Of a stretch of DNA of 64,000 nucleotides, positions 17,795 to 26,620 are shown one piece after another. The stretch is from CBDCRK01 sp965220955 (lineage in GTDB: Bacteria > Desulfobacterota > Binatia > Bin18 > CBDCRK01): the NCBI GenBank assembly GCA_965220955.1, contig CBDCRK010000032.1, positions 62,001 to 126,000 on the forward strand, given 5' to 3'. The position numbers and the translations under genes are program-made. The notes beneath the pieces were generated by a model, which was not told the origin of the DNA, did no database searches, and saw only the letters and a list, made by a program, of their open reading frames with translations. The first letter of the stretch is position 1; every line of letters starts with the position of its first letter.

Positions 17795-17989
17795 GACTCA
17801 CCTACTACGCCTGATCTCTTTTAACTTAAACGTTTAGCCATCAGCTTTTAGACCCTCCTTTGCTCTCCATCTCTTTCTTATGGAGTGCACCCCTATCCCT
17901 GGCTGTCTGGAGGGACTCTTTTCTGCTTTTCCTGCCTACCGACCTCTAATAGCTGTTATGCTAGCAGATGACCCTCTTTCCTACCACTA

Positions 17990-19969
17990 TCATGCCACCC
18001 CATGGGAGGCCTCCCCACGGGCTTGCAATTCGAAGTACCGACGGTAGGCACCGTCTGGGCGAGAGAGGAGTTCGGCTGGACTTCCATGCTCAATAATTCG
18101 TCCTCTTTCCAGAAACAAAATCTGGTCAGCAGCCGAAGCTGTGGAAAGACGGTGGATAATAACCAGGACTAGTCGAGTCTGGCCGACCTCTCGTAGCATG
18201 GCCAGGAGGTGCTGCTCGGTTTTGGGATCAAGTGCAGAGGTTGGCTCGTCAAGGATCAGAATAGGTGCATTACGAACAAGGGCCCGTGCCAGGGACAGGC
18301 GCTGCTTCTGCCCTACCGAAAGCTTGGAGCCTGCCCGCCCAAGACGAGTCTGATAGCCTTCGGGAAGCTTCTGGATGAACTCGTCTGCGCCCGCAACTTG
18401 GGCAGCACGGTGTATCTCAATCTGGCTGGCATTGAGCTTGCCGGTTAGGATGTTCTCCTCGACCGTGCCATCAAAAAGCACATGCTCCTGGAAAACAAAG
18501 GCAATCTGAGCACGCAGGGATCCACGCGTGACACTCGCAATGTCTGTGCCATCGATGAGCACACAGCCAGACTGCGGGCATAGGAAACGAGGAACCATAT
18601 AGGTTAGGGTAGTCTTGCCTGCCCCAGCAGGACCCACAAGCGCAGTCACTTGTCCTTTACGTGCCTCGAAGCTTACCCCATGAAGTACCGGTTTCCCATC
18701 ATATGCGAAGTGTACATCTTCGACCTGTATCCCTTCACGGATCAATGCAAGTGGGGACGCTCCTGGTGAATCCTCTTCAGTCGGCAGATCCATCAAGAAG
18801 AAGACCCGGTGGAGGCCAGCTGCGGACCCCTGAAGCCGGATCCAGAGGGCACCCAGGTCAGCCGCATACATGAGCACCACAACGAAGTAGCTAAAGAGCA
18901 AAAAAACGTCTCCTCGGCTGATCTTCTCCTCGATGGCAAGATTGATCACATAGAAATACGCGCGAAGGCTAACAATCAGACCAGGCACCACAGCTGTCAG
19001 GACCGCGCCGATGCCCACCAGAAGATAGATGCGATATCTTCTAAAAGAGGTCCAACTGTCTCTATCAAAACGTTGATGCTCCCGCTCCTGGCCGCCAAGG
19101 CTTTGGACAGCCAGGATGTTGCTTATTCCCTCCTCGACCGTAGAGGTGGTGGTCGATCCTGCCCCACGACTCTGCTCTCCACTACGACGGAGAGCCGCAG
19201 CAAAGGGATAGGTGCCAATGAGCACTATCGGCAAGAAGGCAAGCGCTGACCAGACTAGCAACGGATGGTCGCCAAAACTCAAGGAGAGGACGCCAACTGT
19301 CAGGAGAATTCCCAGAGGAGACCGTATCGGTGTCAGTAAAATCTGGTAGCATACATTGGTAATGGAGGGGGTATCATACATTACACGGTAGACGGCGTCA
19401 CCAATGCGCTCATCATCAAAGGTGGTCATGGGCAGAGATTGGATCCGCTCGAAGAAGAGCGAGCGATAGTGATGGTTAAGAGCCTGAGTCAGCCGCAATG
19501 TCCAACGAAACTCAAAAAGACCAAAAAGCCCACTGGAAGGGCTAAACCCCGAATTAGCGTCGTTTTCTGTGTTGGTGGCGGTATCCTGCCCCTCGGAGAG
19601 ACTGACCTCCGTCCTGGTACGTTCGCCATTGCCGATTCCAACAGCGCCTATCAATAAAAGCAGAATAGTCTGCGTTACAATTGTCCAGAAAAGGATTCCG
19701 GTTGAAGATACACCTTGAAGCCATTCTAGAAAGGGTCGTACGAAGAAAGGGTAAGAGGCTACCACCTCGCCAATAGGGATCTGCTCGATCACGTGATCAA
19801 TGAGAATCTTGACCGGCCAGGGTAAAAGCAGAAGTGGAAGAAGACTAAGAATTGTAAGTCCAACCTTGACAGCAAACTGAAATTTGAAGGGAGCAATGTA
19901 GCGTAGGGCACGGCGAAACAGTAGCAGGGTCTGCCCGTTGGTAACCCCTTTCGGAGTCTGTCTGTTCAT
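17990..19969 (-). CDS. ABC exporter half-transporter, second gene of a pair
   Basis: This 659-residue fusion has a membrane domain of about six helices (residues 30-370) and a C-terminal ATPase. The P-loop is LVGPAGAGKTTL, the signature reads LSVGQKQRL, Walker B is ILILDEPTSALD with the catalytic glutamate present, and the H-loop is VIIHRLST. A polar, low-complexity insert (about residues 120-150) lies between the second and third helices. Its ATG overlaps the stop of the upstream gene by one base (TAATG), so the two should be made in equal amounts and form a heterodimeric lipid, peptide or drug exporter. Confidence 0.92.
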   Translation of the reverse strand: MNRQTPKGVTNGQTLLLFRRALRYIAPFKFQFAVKVGLTILSLLPLLLLPWPVKILIDHVIEQIPIGEVVASYPFFVRPFLEWLQGVSSTGILFWTIVTQTILLLLIGAVGIGNGERTRTEVSLSEGQDTATNTENDANSGFSPSSGLFGLFEFRWTLRLTQALNHHYRSLFFERIQSLPMTTFDDERIGDAVYRVMYDTPSITNVCYQILLTPIRSPLGILLTVGVLSLSFGDHPLLVWSALAFLPIVLIGTYPFAAALRRSGEQSRGAGSTTTSTVEEGISNILAVQSLGGQEREHQRFDRDSWTSFRRYRIYLLVGIGAVLTAVVPGLIVSLRAYFYVINLAIEEKISRGDVFLLFSYFVVVLMYAADLGALWIRLQGSAAGLHRVFFLMDLPTEEDSPGASPLALIREGIQVEDVHFAYDGKPVLHGVSFEARKGQVTALVGPAGAGKTTLTYMVPRFLCPQSGCVLIDGTDIASVTRGSLRAQIAFVFQEHVLFDGTVEENILTGKLNASQIEIHRAAQVAGADEFIQKLPEGYQTRLGRAGSKLSVGQKQRLSLARALVRNAPILILDEPTSALDPKTEQHLLAMLREVGQTRLVLVIIHRLSTASAADQILFLERGRIIEHGSPAELLSRPDGAYRRYFELQARGEASHGVA

Positions 19970-21924
19970 TACGCTCCTGCCTGCGCGGCCGAGGGCGACT
20001 GCTCAGACTCGATGAGCCTTCGGTAGCCTCCCCCTTCTTGGGCCATGAGTTCTGTGTGTGATCCGTACTCCAATATCTGCCCCTCGCGCAGATAGACAAT
20101 CTGGTCCGCAAGGCGGATAGTGGAGAGACGGTGGGTGACCAAAAAAATCGCCCGTCCCTTTCCCCATTCCTTGAGATTATGGAGAAGGGCCAATTCAGTT
20201 TCCGCGTCAAGCGAAGCTGTGGGTTCGTCAAGGATCAGAATCGACGTATCCTTGAGGATAGCACGTGCGACTGACAGGCACTGACGCTGGCCGGTGGAGA
20301 GCTTGGTCCCTCGCTCTCCAAGGAGAGTATCATAGTCCCCAGGGAGTTCTTTAATGAAGGAATGGGCACACGCCACCTGGGCGGCTTCCCTTACCTGTAT
20401 CTCGCTTGCCCCTGGAGCAGCATAGCGGATGTTTTCCCGTACGGTAGTTCCAAACAGTACGTTCTCCTGCAAGGCGATAGCAATATTGGAACGAAGACTC
20501 TGAACCTTGAAGTTGCGGATATCTCTCCCGTCGATCTCTATGGATCCAGAGTCAGGATCATAGAGCCTTAGAAGAAGGGTCATCAGCGTGCTTTTTCCTG
20601 AGCCGGTGGGACCGACAATTGCAGTGATGGTATCGCTCTTGGCGGTAAGATTAATGTCCGTAAGGATAGGTCGGTCTTTCTGGTAACCAAAGCTCACTCC
20701 GCGAAAGACAATTGCAGAATGTAACGGAAGCATGGAAATAGCATCGGGCAGGTCCTCCACCTCAGGTTTGAGATCCAAAAGCTCAAATACCCGATCCAGG
20801 CCAATAGCAATGTTCTGCATCTGCCCCCAGGTATGGAAAAGCTGGCGTAGTGAGTTTGTTGCTTGGCCAAAACGGCTTCTAAAAAAATTGTAGAGACCCA
20901 GGTTCCAGACTGTAAAACCCCATACAACAAGAAAGACTGTAGCTGCATCCCGTGTTTCAAGCGTAGCCCACCCTGTGGCCATAAGAGATGCCACTCCTAC
21001 AATCCAGATGATGGCCACACCAAAAACCGCGAAGAGGCTCCTCACGGCAAAAGCCCTATGGAAAGCGGCCAGTGAATCGCGCTCGAAACGCTCCTGCTCA
21101 AAGGCCTCAATGCCGTAAGCCTTGATCACTTTGATTGCAGCAAGACTCTCCTGGATGCGTGAAGTGAGGGAGCTATGGGCCTCCCTTGCAGCACGGAAAC
21201 CAATGCGCAGCCGGCGCGACAACCATAGCCCCAGGAAAAGCAAGGGAGGCCACACCAGCGCAAGGAGCAGGGCAAGGCCAGGAGCAAAGGCAAAAACAAC
21301 CACAAGCGAATATACGAATTGGCCGATGGCAAAGAGGGGATTCAGAAACAGAACCTCGATCAACTGCGTGACCATGGCGCTATCCTGGTAAAGCCGGTAG
21401 ATCGCATCTCCGATCCGACTCTCCGCGTGGAAACGGAGGGAGAGGTTCTGGAGCCTATTGAAGATCTCAAGCCGAAGGGTCTGGTTGATTCGCTGTAGAA
21501 TCCAGACCCGGTAGTACCATAGGGCGGACCCGCAAAAGAGCGCGGGTACTAGAACGGCAACCCATATCCACAGAGCACGCGCACTAATCTGGCGCCTAAG
21601 TTCGGCGCTCAGTGTGTCAACCTGAACCGTCAGCTCCGGGTCAAAGCCAAGAAAGGTGGCTTCAATCTCGGTGAGAGGGTGACCTTGCAGGGCACGCGTC
21701 CAGACAACATCAACAAGAAGCAGGGTTATCGGCAAGAAAACAATCCCTAGGGCAGCAAGCCCAGCAACAAGGCCAGCCAGATGCCAGCGGACATTTCTGA
21801 GCAGCGGAACACAACGCCATAGGATACGTAAGACCAGCCGAAAGCTCAGCCGATCGTCCTGCTCACCAGTACCAAGCTGCCCTAATTTGAGGCTCCTGTT
21901 TTTTCCTTCCGGATGGTTCTCCAT
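19969..21924 (-). CDS. ABC exporter half-transporter, first gene of a pair
   Basis: This 651-residue protein has N-terminal membrane helices (about 40-340) followed by an ATPase domain. It has P-loop VGPTGSGKSTLM, a slightly changed signature LSTGQRQCL, Walker B ILILDEPTASLD and H-loop VTHRLST, so both partners appear able to hydrolyse ATP. Its family, MsbA/LmrA-like, exports hydrophobic compounds. The large loop near residues 85-115 (IEATFLGFDPELTVQVDTL) is longer than in MsbA. It is divergent from acpS. Confidence 0.92.
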   Translation of the reverse strand: MENHPEGKNRSLKLGQLGTGEQDDRLSFRLVLRILWRCVPLLRNVRWHLAGLVAGLAALGIVFLPITLLLVDVVWTRALQGHPLTEIEATFLGFDPELTVQVDTLSAELRRQISARALWIWVAVLVPALFCGSALWYYRVWILQRINQTLRLEIFNRLQNLSLRFHAESRIGDAIYRLYQDSAMVTQLIEVLFLNPLFAIGQFVYSLVVVFAFAPGLALLLALVWPPLLFLGLWLSRRLRIGFRAAREAHSSLTSRIQESLAAIKVIKAYGIEAFEQERFERDSLAAFHRAFAVRSLFAVFGVAIIWIVGVASLMATGWATLETRDAATVFLVVWGFTVWNLGLYNFFRSRFGQATNSLRQLFHTWGQMQNIAIGLDRVFELLDLKPEVEDLPDAISMLPLHSAIVFRGVSFGYQKDRPILTDINLTAKSDTITAIVGPTGSGKSTLMTLLLRLYDPDSGSIEIDGRDIRNFKVQSLRSNIAIALQENVLFGTTVRENIRYAAPGASEIQVREAAQVACAHSFIKELPGDYDTLLGERGTKLSTGQRQCLSVARAILKDTSILILDEPTASLDAETELALLHNLKEWGKGRAIFLVTHRLSTIRLADQIVYLREGQILEYGSHTELMAQEGGGYRRLIESEQSPSAAQAGA

Positions 21925-22117
21925 GGTTTCCCATTATGTAAGCGTTGAGCAATCAGCCCTCAGTAAAACAGGGTAAGATAGCCGTTTATTATGTGCAAGC
22001 CTTGTTTTTTAGCTGATTGCAGATAAATGTTTAGCTTTGAGAAACTCTACCCCTCTGCTATAAACTTTTTCCTAAAAGGGTTCTGAATCCTGCTCCAACT
22101 CTTATGACCCAGTCTCT

Positions 22118-22504
22118 ATGATTGTTGCTATTGGAAACGATCTTGCTGAAGTAGAAAGAATCCGGCGAGCACTTGAGAATCCGTGCACCGGTCACCGCTT
22201 TCGCGAGCGAGTATTTACTGAGAGAGAGCAGCGCTACTGCGAGAGACGGAGGCATAAGTACGAGAGTTACGCTGCCCGCTTTGCTGCCAAGGAAGCGGTC
22301 ATGAAAGCACTTGGCACTGGCTGGGGAAAAAATGTCGGCTGGCGAGACATTGAAATATTCCGCCAGCAAGGTTCTCGCCCGGAGATTTTGCTGTATGGCA
22401 AAGCTAAAGAGTACGCTATAACCTTGGGTATTACACACTTCCACCTGGCCCTTACCCATACTGCTGAATATGGCGAAGCGCAGGTTATTGCAGAAAAAGA
22501 ATAG
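22118..22504 (+). CDS. acpS: holo-[acyl-carrier-protein] synthase
   Basis: A 128-residue phosphopantetheinyl transferase of the short trimeric AcpS type. It moves the phosphopantetheine arm from CoA to a serine of ACP for fatty-acid synthesis. The catalytic magnesium ligands are seen in AIGNDLAEVERI (D8) and ARFAAKEAVMKALGTG (E59), and the end LALTHTAEYGEAQVI is the usual LSxTH block. Length is normal. Confidence 0.95.
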   Translation: MIVAIGNDLAEVERIRRALENPCTGHRFRERVFTEREQRYCERRRHKYESYAARFAAKEAVMKALGTGWGKNVGWRDIEIFRQQGSRPEILLYGKAKEYAITLGITHFHLALTHTAEYGEAQVIAEKE

Positions 22505-22622
22505 TAAAATAGTGTTTGGAATTAGATCAATAATCCTGACTGTTCTAACTCACATCCCCCATTCTGCTTTACAGAAATTTGTTGGGGTTCCGATGGGAAA
22601 TTTGGCGGCTTGGCAGGGTCCC

Positions 22623-23210
22623 TCAGTCCAGCACTACCCCCCGGAAGGGAGAAGATAGCCCAGTGCCACTTGGGAAAAAATTCGCCAGCAGGGTTTTGGT
22701 AGAATAGCGACTCTGGAATTCCTTTTTGGCCTGCTCAAAGTCCGGGTCGATGTCCTCGCTATGCCTTTTATCTGGGAGTGAGTGATCCATCCGTGCCAGG
22801 ATTAGTCTTACCTCCTGTCGGCGCTGCACAGACCAGCCAGCGTTTTGCTTGACGGCGACCTTGAGGAGCGGACTCAAGAAGAAAAACAGCAATTGTTCCT
22901 GCTTAGCCAGATGCTGGAGCAGGCGATGATCGTCTGCCTGTCTGGGGTTCAAGTATGAGACTCCGGTCACTGGGACATCCGGAGTACCGACAATGCCAAA
23001 CGCAACGGCTATCACCCAGGTTCCCTCCTTAGCCTGGTAGCCTATCGGTTTGGCGGTGACGGGAATTCCTTGGCGACGAAAAGAGAAGAGATTGTGGACC
23101 CGCATGGCAAGCGCGGTCTCTTCGGATGTTTCCATACCCACTAGGACAGGTGTATGGACGGGCCTGTGTAAGAGCACAGTTTGGTATGCTTTTGAAATGT
23201 TCACTCTCAT
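22623..23210 (-). CDS. hypothetical protein, 195 residues
   Basis: I do not recognise this protein. It has no signal peptide or membrane helix. The first half (TPVLVGMETSEETALAMRVH, then TWVIAVAFGIVGTPDVPVTG) looks like an alternating strand/helix fold, and the second half is helical and charged, with a cluster near DIDPDFEQAKKEF. It runs convergent to acpS. The ribosome site is weak. Confidence 0.5.
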   Translation of the reverse strand: MRVNISKAYQTVLLHRPVHTPVLVGMETSEETALAMRVHNLFSFRRQGIPVTAKPIGYQAKEGTWVIAVAFGIVGTPDVPVTGVSYLNPRQADDHRLLQHLAKQEQLLFFFLSPLLKVAVKQNAGWSVQRRQEVRLILARMDHSLPDKRHSEDIDPDFEQAKKEFQSRYSTKTLLANFFPSGTGLSSPFRGVVLD

Positions 23211-23535
23211 AGATAAGGCAGCTATCCTAGCGTTTTGTCCTAGGGGAAGAAAGGAGGAGCAGAGAACCGCGCAATCAGAAAGTCCGTCTTTCTTTTGCTT
23301 CTTGTGCAGGGAGCATAAAAAAGAAAAGGATTAACACTCGCTTTGTCACAGGAAATTCAGGCAGACTCTGGTATCTGTTATTCATGTTCTACAGGAAAAG
23401 ATCTGTTATCAAGGAAAGGACTGTACCCTCTTCAGAGGATGACCTGTTGTTATCCATTTGTGGTTATGAAGAAATGTATTAAAGTGTTTCGGATAAGCTT
23501 AGAAGAGGGGGATATGGTAATGTTAGGTAGCTGCC
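23211..23535. other. non-coding stretch
   Basis: Between the divergent hypothetical gene and the small basic protein I see no supported gene. A 72-codon frame at 23343-23561 has no family resemblance or good ribosome site. Promoters for both sides probably lie here, but none is clear. Confidence 0.4.
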
Positions 23536-23718
23536 ATGAAGAGCAAAAAAATGGGCCATAAAGACAAAGAAAAGGCAACTCTTATAGAGGCATTGCGTTG
23601 GGTGCGAAAACCTCTTCCGCCACCTACCCGGGTAAAGGAGGAGGAAAAAAAGTATGCTCGTTCCAAGGAACGGAATCGGTTGCGCAAAGAGGTTGAGCGG
23701 GATCTTAAAGAGGTATAG
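23536..23718 (+). CDS. small highly charged protein, 60 residues
   Basis: The product is rich in Lys, Arg and Glu. It has the middle motif RKPLPPPTRVKEEEKKYARS, a Pro-Pro-Thr-Arg-Val turn followed by a basic Tyr-containing stretch. I recall similar tiny proteins in many proteobacteria, all of unknown function; that recollection was not checked. It lies 41 bases upstream of the next secreted protein and may share its transcript. Confidence 0.55.
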   Translation: MKSKKMGHKDKEKATLIEALRWVRKPLPPPTRVKEEEKKYARSKERNRLRKEVERDLKEV

Positions 23719-23759
23719 AGTGGGTCAAGAGCTAACGCCGTGTGTGAGGAGGGAAAGTT

Positions 23760-24281
23760 ATGGTCAGGACTAAGAGATGGAAGGGAATGGTGGTGGGGTT
23801 ATTGTTGATTCTACTTGTCACTGGACCAGCACTGGCTTATGACGGCGAATTCAGCGACCCTGATTCTCATCCCCTACGCCTAGTTGCCTATGCACTCCAC
23901 CCAGCAGGATGCGCAATTGAGTGGTTAGTGATTCGTCCCATACATGCAATACTCTCCCAACCCCAGTTGGAACATTTTTTTGGTCACAGTCCGCACGAGG
24001 CTAATTTCAGTTGTGGATCCACACCGGCTGCAGCAGCGCCGCCGCCTGCGGTGGTGGCAACCCCTACGGTCGCAGTAGCACCGCCGCTCGTGGTTATCCC
24101 CCCTGCCCCTGTAACCCCTGAAGTTGTTCCTCCCCCACTCTCTCCAGAAGAGATAGCTGCACTTAAGAAAGCGGCAGAGGAGGCTAAGCAAGCAGCCGAG
24201 GAAGCTAAACAGGCAGCCCAAGCTGCGGAAGCAGCCGCCCAAAAGACAGGGCGGACATTTGAAAAGACGCTGCGTAAGTAG
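23760..24281 (+). CDS. exported protein with proline-rich linker and alanine-rich helix
   Basis: This 173-residue protein has a signal peptide (residues 1-26, cut near ALAYDG). A compact conserved-looking part follows (DPDSHPLRLVAYALHPAGCA, then a hydrophobic WLVIRPIHAIL and FGHSPHE). Next is a flexible Pro/Ala/Val linker (about 85-130) and a helix of repeated AAEEAK units (about 135-160), likely a coiled coil. Comparable envelope proteins have unknown roles; the layout suggests something tethered at the membrane and reaching into the periplasm. GAGGAGGG precedes the ATG. Confidence 0.75.
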   Translation: MVRTKRWKGMVVGLLLILLVTGPALAYDGEFSDPDSHPLRLVAYALHPAGCAIEWLVIRPIHAILSQPQLEHFFGHSPHEANFSCGSTPAAAAPPPAVVATPTVAVAPPLVVIPPAPVTPEVVPPPLSPEEIAALKKAAEEAKQAAEEAKQAAQAAEAAAQKTGRTFEKTLRK

Positions 24282-24387
24282 TAACTAGTAACTAGAGCAG
24301 CTTGTTCCCCGTTGAGTAGAGAGGTGCCACCGCCTCTCAGCACTTCGCGCCTCCAGAGAAGCGGCTTTTTCAGAAGAGCGTGGACCC

Positions 24388-25533
24388 ATGTCATTCGATG
24401 AGATCAACCACCTGATCTTAATGATGGGGGAAAAGCTACGCCAGGAGATAACTAAGTACATAGGGAAGAGCCCCAGGCTTCTCCCGCTATGTCCATACAG
24501 TTTTCTCTCCAGCGTCCATGCCTACCTGACCTTTCCTGCCGTTATAGAAAAAATTCTGCAGCATAAGACACCAGAAGAAATTGCTGCCCAGAACCGGCGA
24601 TTAGGTTCCGAAATCTCTCCTGCCCTTATCTGGAGCATTGGCTACTATTTTCTTATCGGTCGTGAGATGCTCCTTGAACACCAGACACTTACTCCCACTG
24701 ACCATCGAGAGCAGATCAGATTGGTCCTGGACTTCTGGCGTGGGCTCTCTTCCACCCACCGTGGGGATGGCAAATACGATAGCAGTGAGGCCGGCGGAAT
24801 CAACCCTTTTCTTCCTAGTGCCAACATCAGCACTCTCCACCGGCTCCTCGTTCCGGTCGACGCCGGCATCCGTCGTTTGTTAGAGCGATTTCTTCTGACC
24901 TTGGAGAGCTACTCGTTGCTGCTACACAGCGATTCACGGGTGGGCCTTGCTGACTCTGGACCTTATCTGCTGAGCGCCGATCGGGTGATGGTGGTCCGCA
25001 ACTATACGGGTCTGAGAGGCGGGGCTTATCCCTGGAAGAAGGCAGCAGCTGATTTTCCCTACACTTCCTGCGCTCTGGCTTTCACGTTTGACCCGGCTGA
25101 TTTTCTTAGCCTTGAGGTCAGCGATTGGGCCACACTGTTTACCAACCCTCCTGACTATGCTGACCGGATCTGCGAGATTGCCCTGGTGTATGTTGAGGGC
25201 CGGCAATCAACACCTTTACCTTTTTCTCAAATGGAGGGATTGCTCCGCGTCGCTCAGAAAGTCTCGCCGCAACTCTCCGCTTGGTTTGCCCATCTTGAAC
25301 CCGAACAGCGAATCATAGCAGGAGCCAAACCGTATGCCTGGGTCCTGCGTCCTCTGGCCAAAGAGGCTGGGATTGGGGTGGAAGCAGAAATAGACTGGAA
25401 CATTAGCTCAGAAGCGCTAAGGCTCACTGCTCCTCTGGACAAAGTAGGGGAAGAAAGAGGCCCTCGCTGGTTTACCCAGCGCTTTCTCTTACCTACAAGA
25501 AGTAGTGTCTTTGCTCCGCTTGCGCCCTTATAG
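24388..25533 (+). CDS. hypothetical protein, 381 residues
   Basis: A long, well-formed gene with no signal peptide and no clear membrane helix. The N-terminal third is helical (MGEKLRQEITKYIGKSPRLL), the middle has a stretch around STHRGDGKYDSSEAGGINPF, and the end is acidic to neutral with no motif I can place. Its stop overlaps the stop of the convergent flavin oxidoreductase gene by six bases. I cannot assign a function. Confidence 0.7.
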   Translation: MSFDEINHLILMMGEKLRQEITKYIGKSPRLLPLCPYSFLSSVHAYLTFPAVIEKILQHKTPEEIAAQNRRLGSEISPALIWSIGYYFLIGREMLLEHQTLTPTDHREQIRLVLDFWRGLSSTHRGDGKYDSSEAGGINPFLPSANISTLHRLLVPVDAGIRRLLERFLLTLESYSLLLHSDSRVGLADSGPYLLSADRVMVVRNYTGLRGGAYPWKKAAADFPYTSCALAFTFDPADFLSLEVSDWATLFTNPPDYADRICEIALVYVEGRQSTPLPFSQMEGLLRVAQKVSPQLSAWFAHLEPEQRIIAGAKPYAWVLRPLAKEAGIGVEAEIDWNISSEALRLTAPLDKVGEERGPRWFTQRFLLPTRSSVFAPLAPL

Positions 25534-26589
25534 AGAACGCACGGCAGGTATGACCTCTCTGGCAAAGCGCTCCATTGCGGCCATGACTTGATGGTGAGGC
25601 ACAAGGCCTCCAGGGTTAAACCAACAGATAAGCTGGTCTACTGCTGCCTCCTGTTGCACTTCAGTGATTCTGGCAATGCACTCCTCTGGATTGCCAAACA
25701 CTGCCATGGTCTCCTCAATTTGCTCATAGGCTATGGCAGCTGCCCGCTCGCGCACCTCGCGCAGATACTGGTAAGACCCTTCGTACTGACCTTTCCCGCC
25801 CGCACGAGCCTGCTCGCCAATGGTATGGAAATAGTGCATAAAACTCTCTTCGATCTCCTTTCGCACCTGCTTACGGCTATCCGCCGGATACACGGGAAAC
25901 GCCGCCGCCACATCCCCCTTTTCGGCCGGATGCCCGGCTGTACGCAAGGCCTGCCGATAAATGCGAGCCTGATCGTAGAATTTGGTTGGCAAGGGATTAA
26001 TCGGCGAAGCAACAAAGATCCCATACCCCTTTTGGCCGGCAAACTCGGCTGTCTCCGGACTATTAGCAGCAACCCGGATGGGGGGATGGGGCTTTTGTAT
26101 TGGCTTAGGCACTAGCGATGTTTCAGGGACCTGATAATACTTACCGGCAAAAGAGAAGCTTTCCATTGTCCAGGCTTTTTCAATGATCTCGAGCGTTTCT
26201 TCAAAGCGCTCCCGGCTTTCTTCTCGCGACACATTAAACCCTTGGAAGTGAAGGGCAATGGTGCCCCGGCCCACACCAAAGTCCAGGCGGCCGTTGCTCA
26301 AGATATCTACGGTGGCACTATCTTCAGCGGCCCGTAAAGGGTGGTGAAGTGGCAAGAGATTTACGGCCGTTCCCAACCGGATCCGTTTTGTCCTCTGGGC
26401 GATAGCCGTAGCCACAATAAGGGGCGCGGGCATAATAGAGAAAGGCCGGAAGAAATGAAGTTCAGCTAGCCAGGCCATATCAAAGCTCAGCTCCTCGGCA
26501 TAGACAATTTGATCCAGGGTTTCCTGATAACGCGTTGTTTCGGATTGTCCAGGAGCACAGGGCAACTGGTAAAAAAGACCAAATTTCAC
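25528..26589 (-). CDS. LLM-class flavin-dependent oxidoreductase (luciferase-like)
   Basis: This 353-residue TIM-barrel protein resembles bacterial luciferase and alkanal monooxygenases. Landmarks are EELSFDMAWLAELHFF, the RTKRIRLGTAVNLLPLHHPL strand and GRLDFGVGRGTI. The group uses FMN or F420 to oxidise small organic substrates; the substrate is not deducible. It lies 31 bases upstream of the stop of an amidase gene on the same strand, so amidase then oxidase may be one operon. Confidence 0.85.
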   Translation of the reverse strand: MKFGLFYQLPCAPGQSETTRYQETLDQIVYAEELSFDMAWLAELHFFRPFSIMPAPLIVATAIAQRTKRIRLGTAVNLLPLHHPLRAAEDSATVDILSNGRLDFGVGRGTIALHFQGFNVSREESRERFEETLEIIEKAWTMESFSFAGKYYQVPETSLVPKPIQKPHPPIRVAANSPETAEFAGQKGYGIFVASPINPLPTKFYDQARIYRQALRTAGHPAEKGDVAAAFPVYPADSRKQVRKEIEESFMHYFHTIGEQARAGGKGQYEGSYQYLREVRERAAAIAYEQIEETMAVFGNPEECIARITEVQQEAAVDQLICWFNPGGLVPHHQVMAAMERFAREVIPAVRSL

Positions 26590-26620
26590 GATTTATCCTC
26601 CTTTGCATAACCTCATTTAT

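Noticed and set aside
19787..19798. GATCACGTGATC as a second parS
   Set aside because: It has the CACGTG core but not the outer TGTTT/AAACA arms; it is a chance palindrome in the ABC gene.
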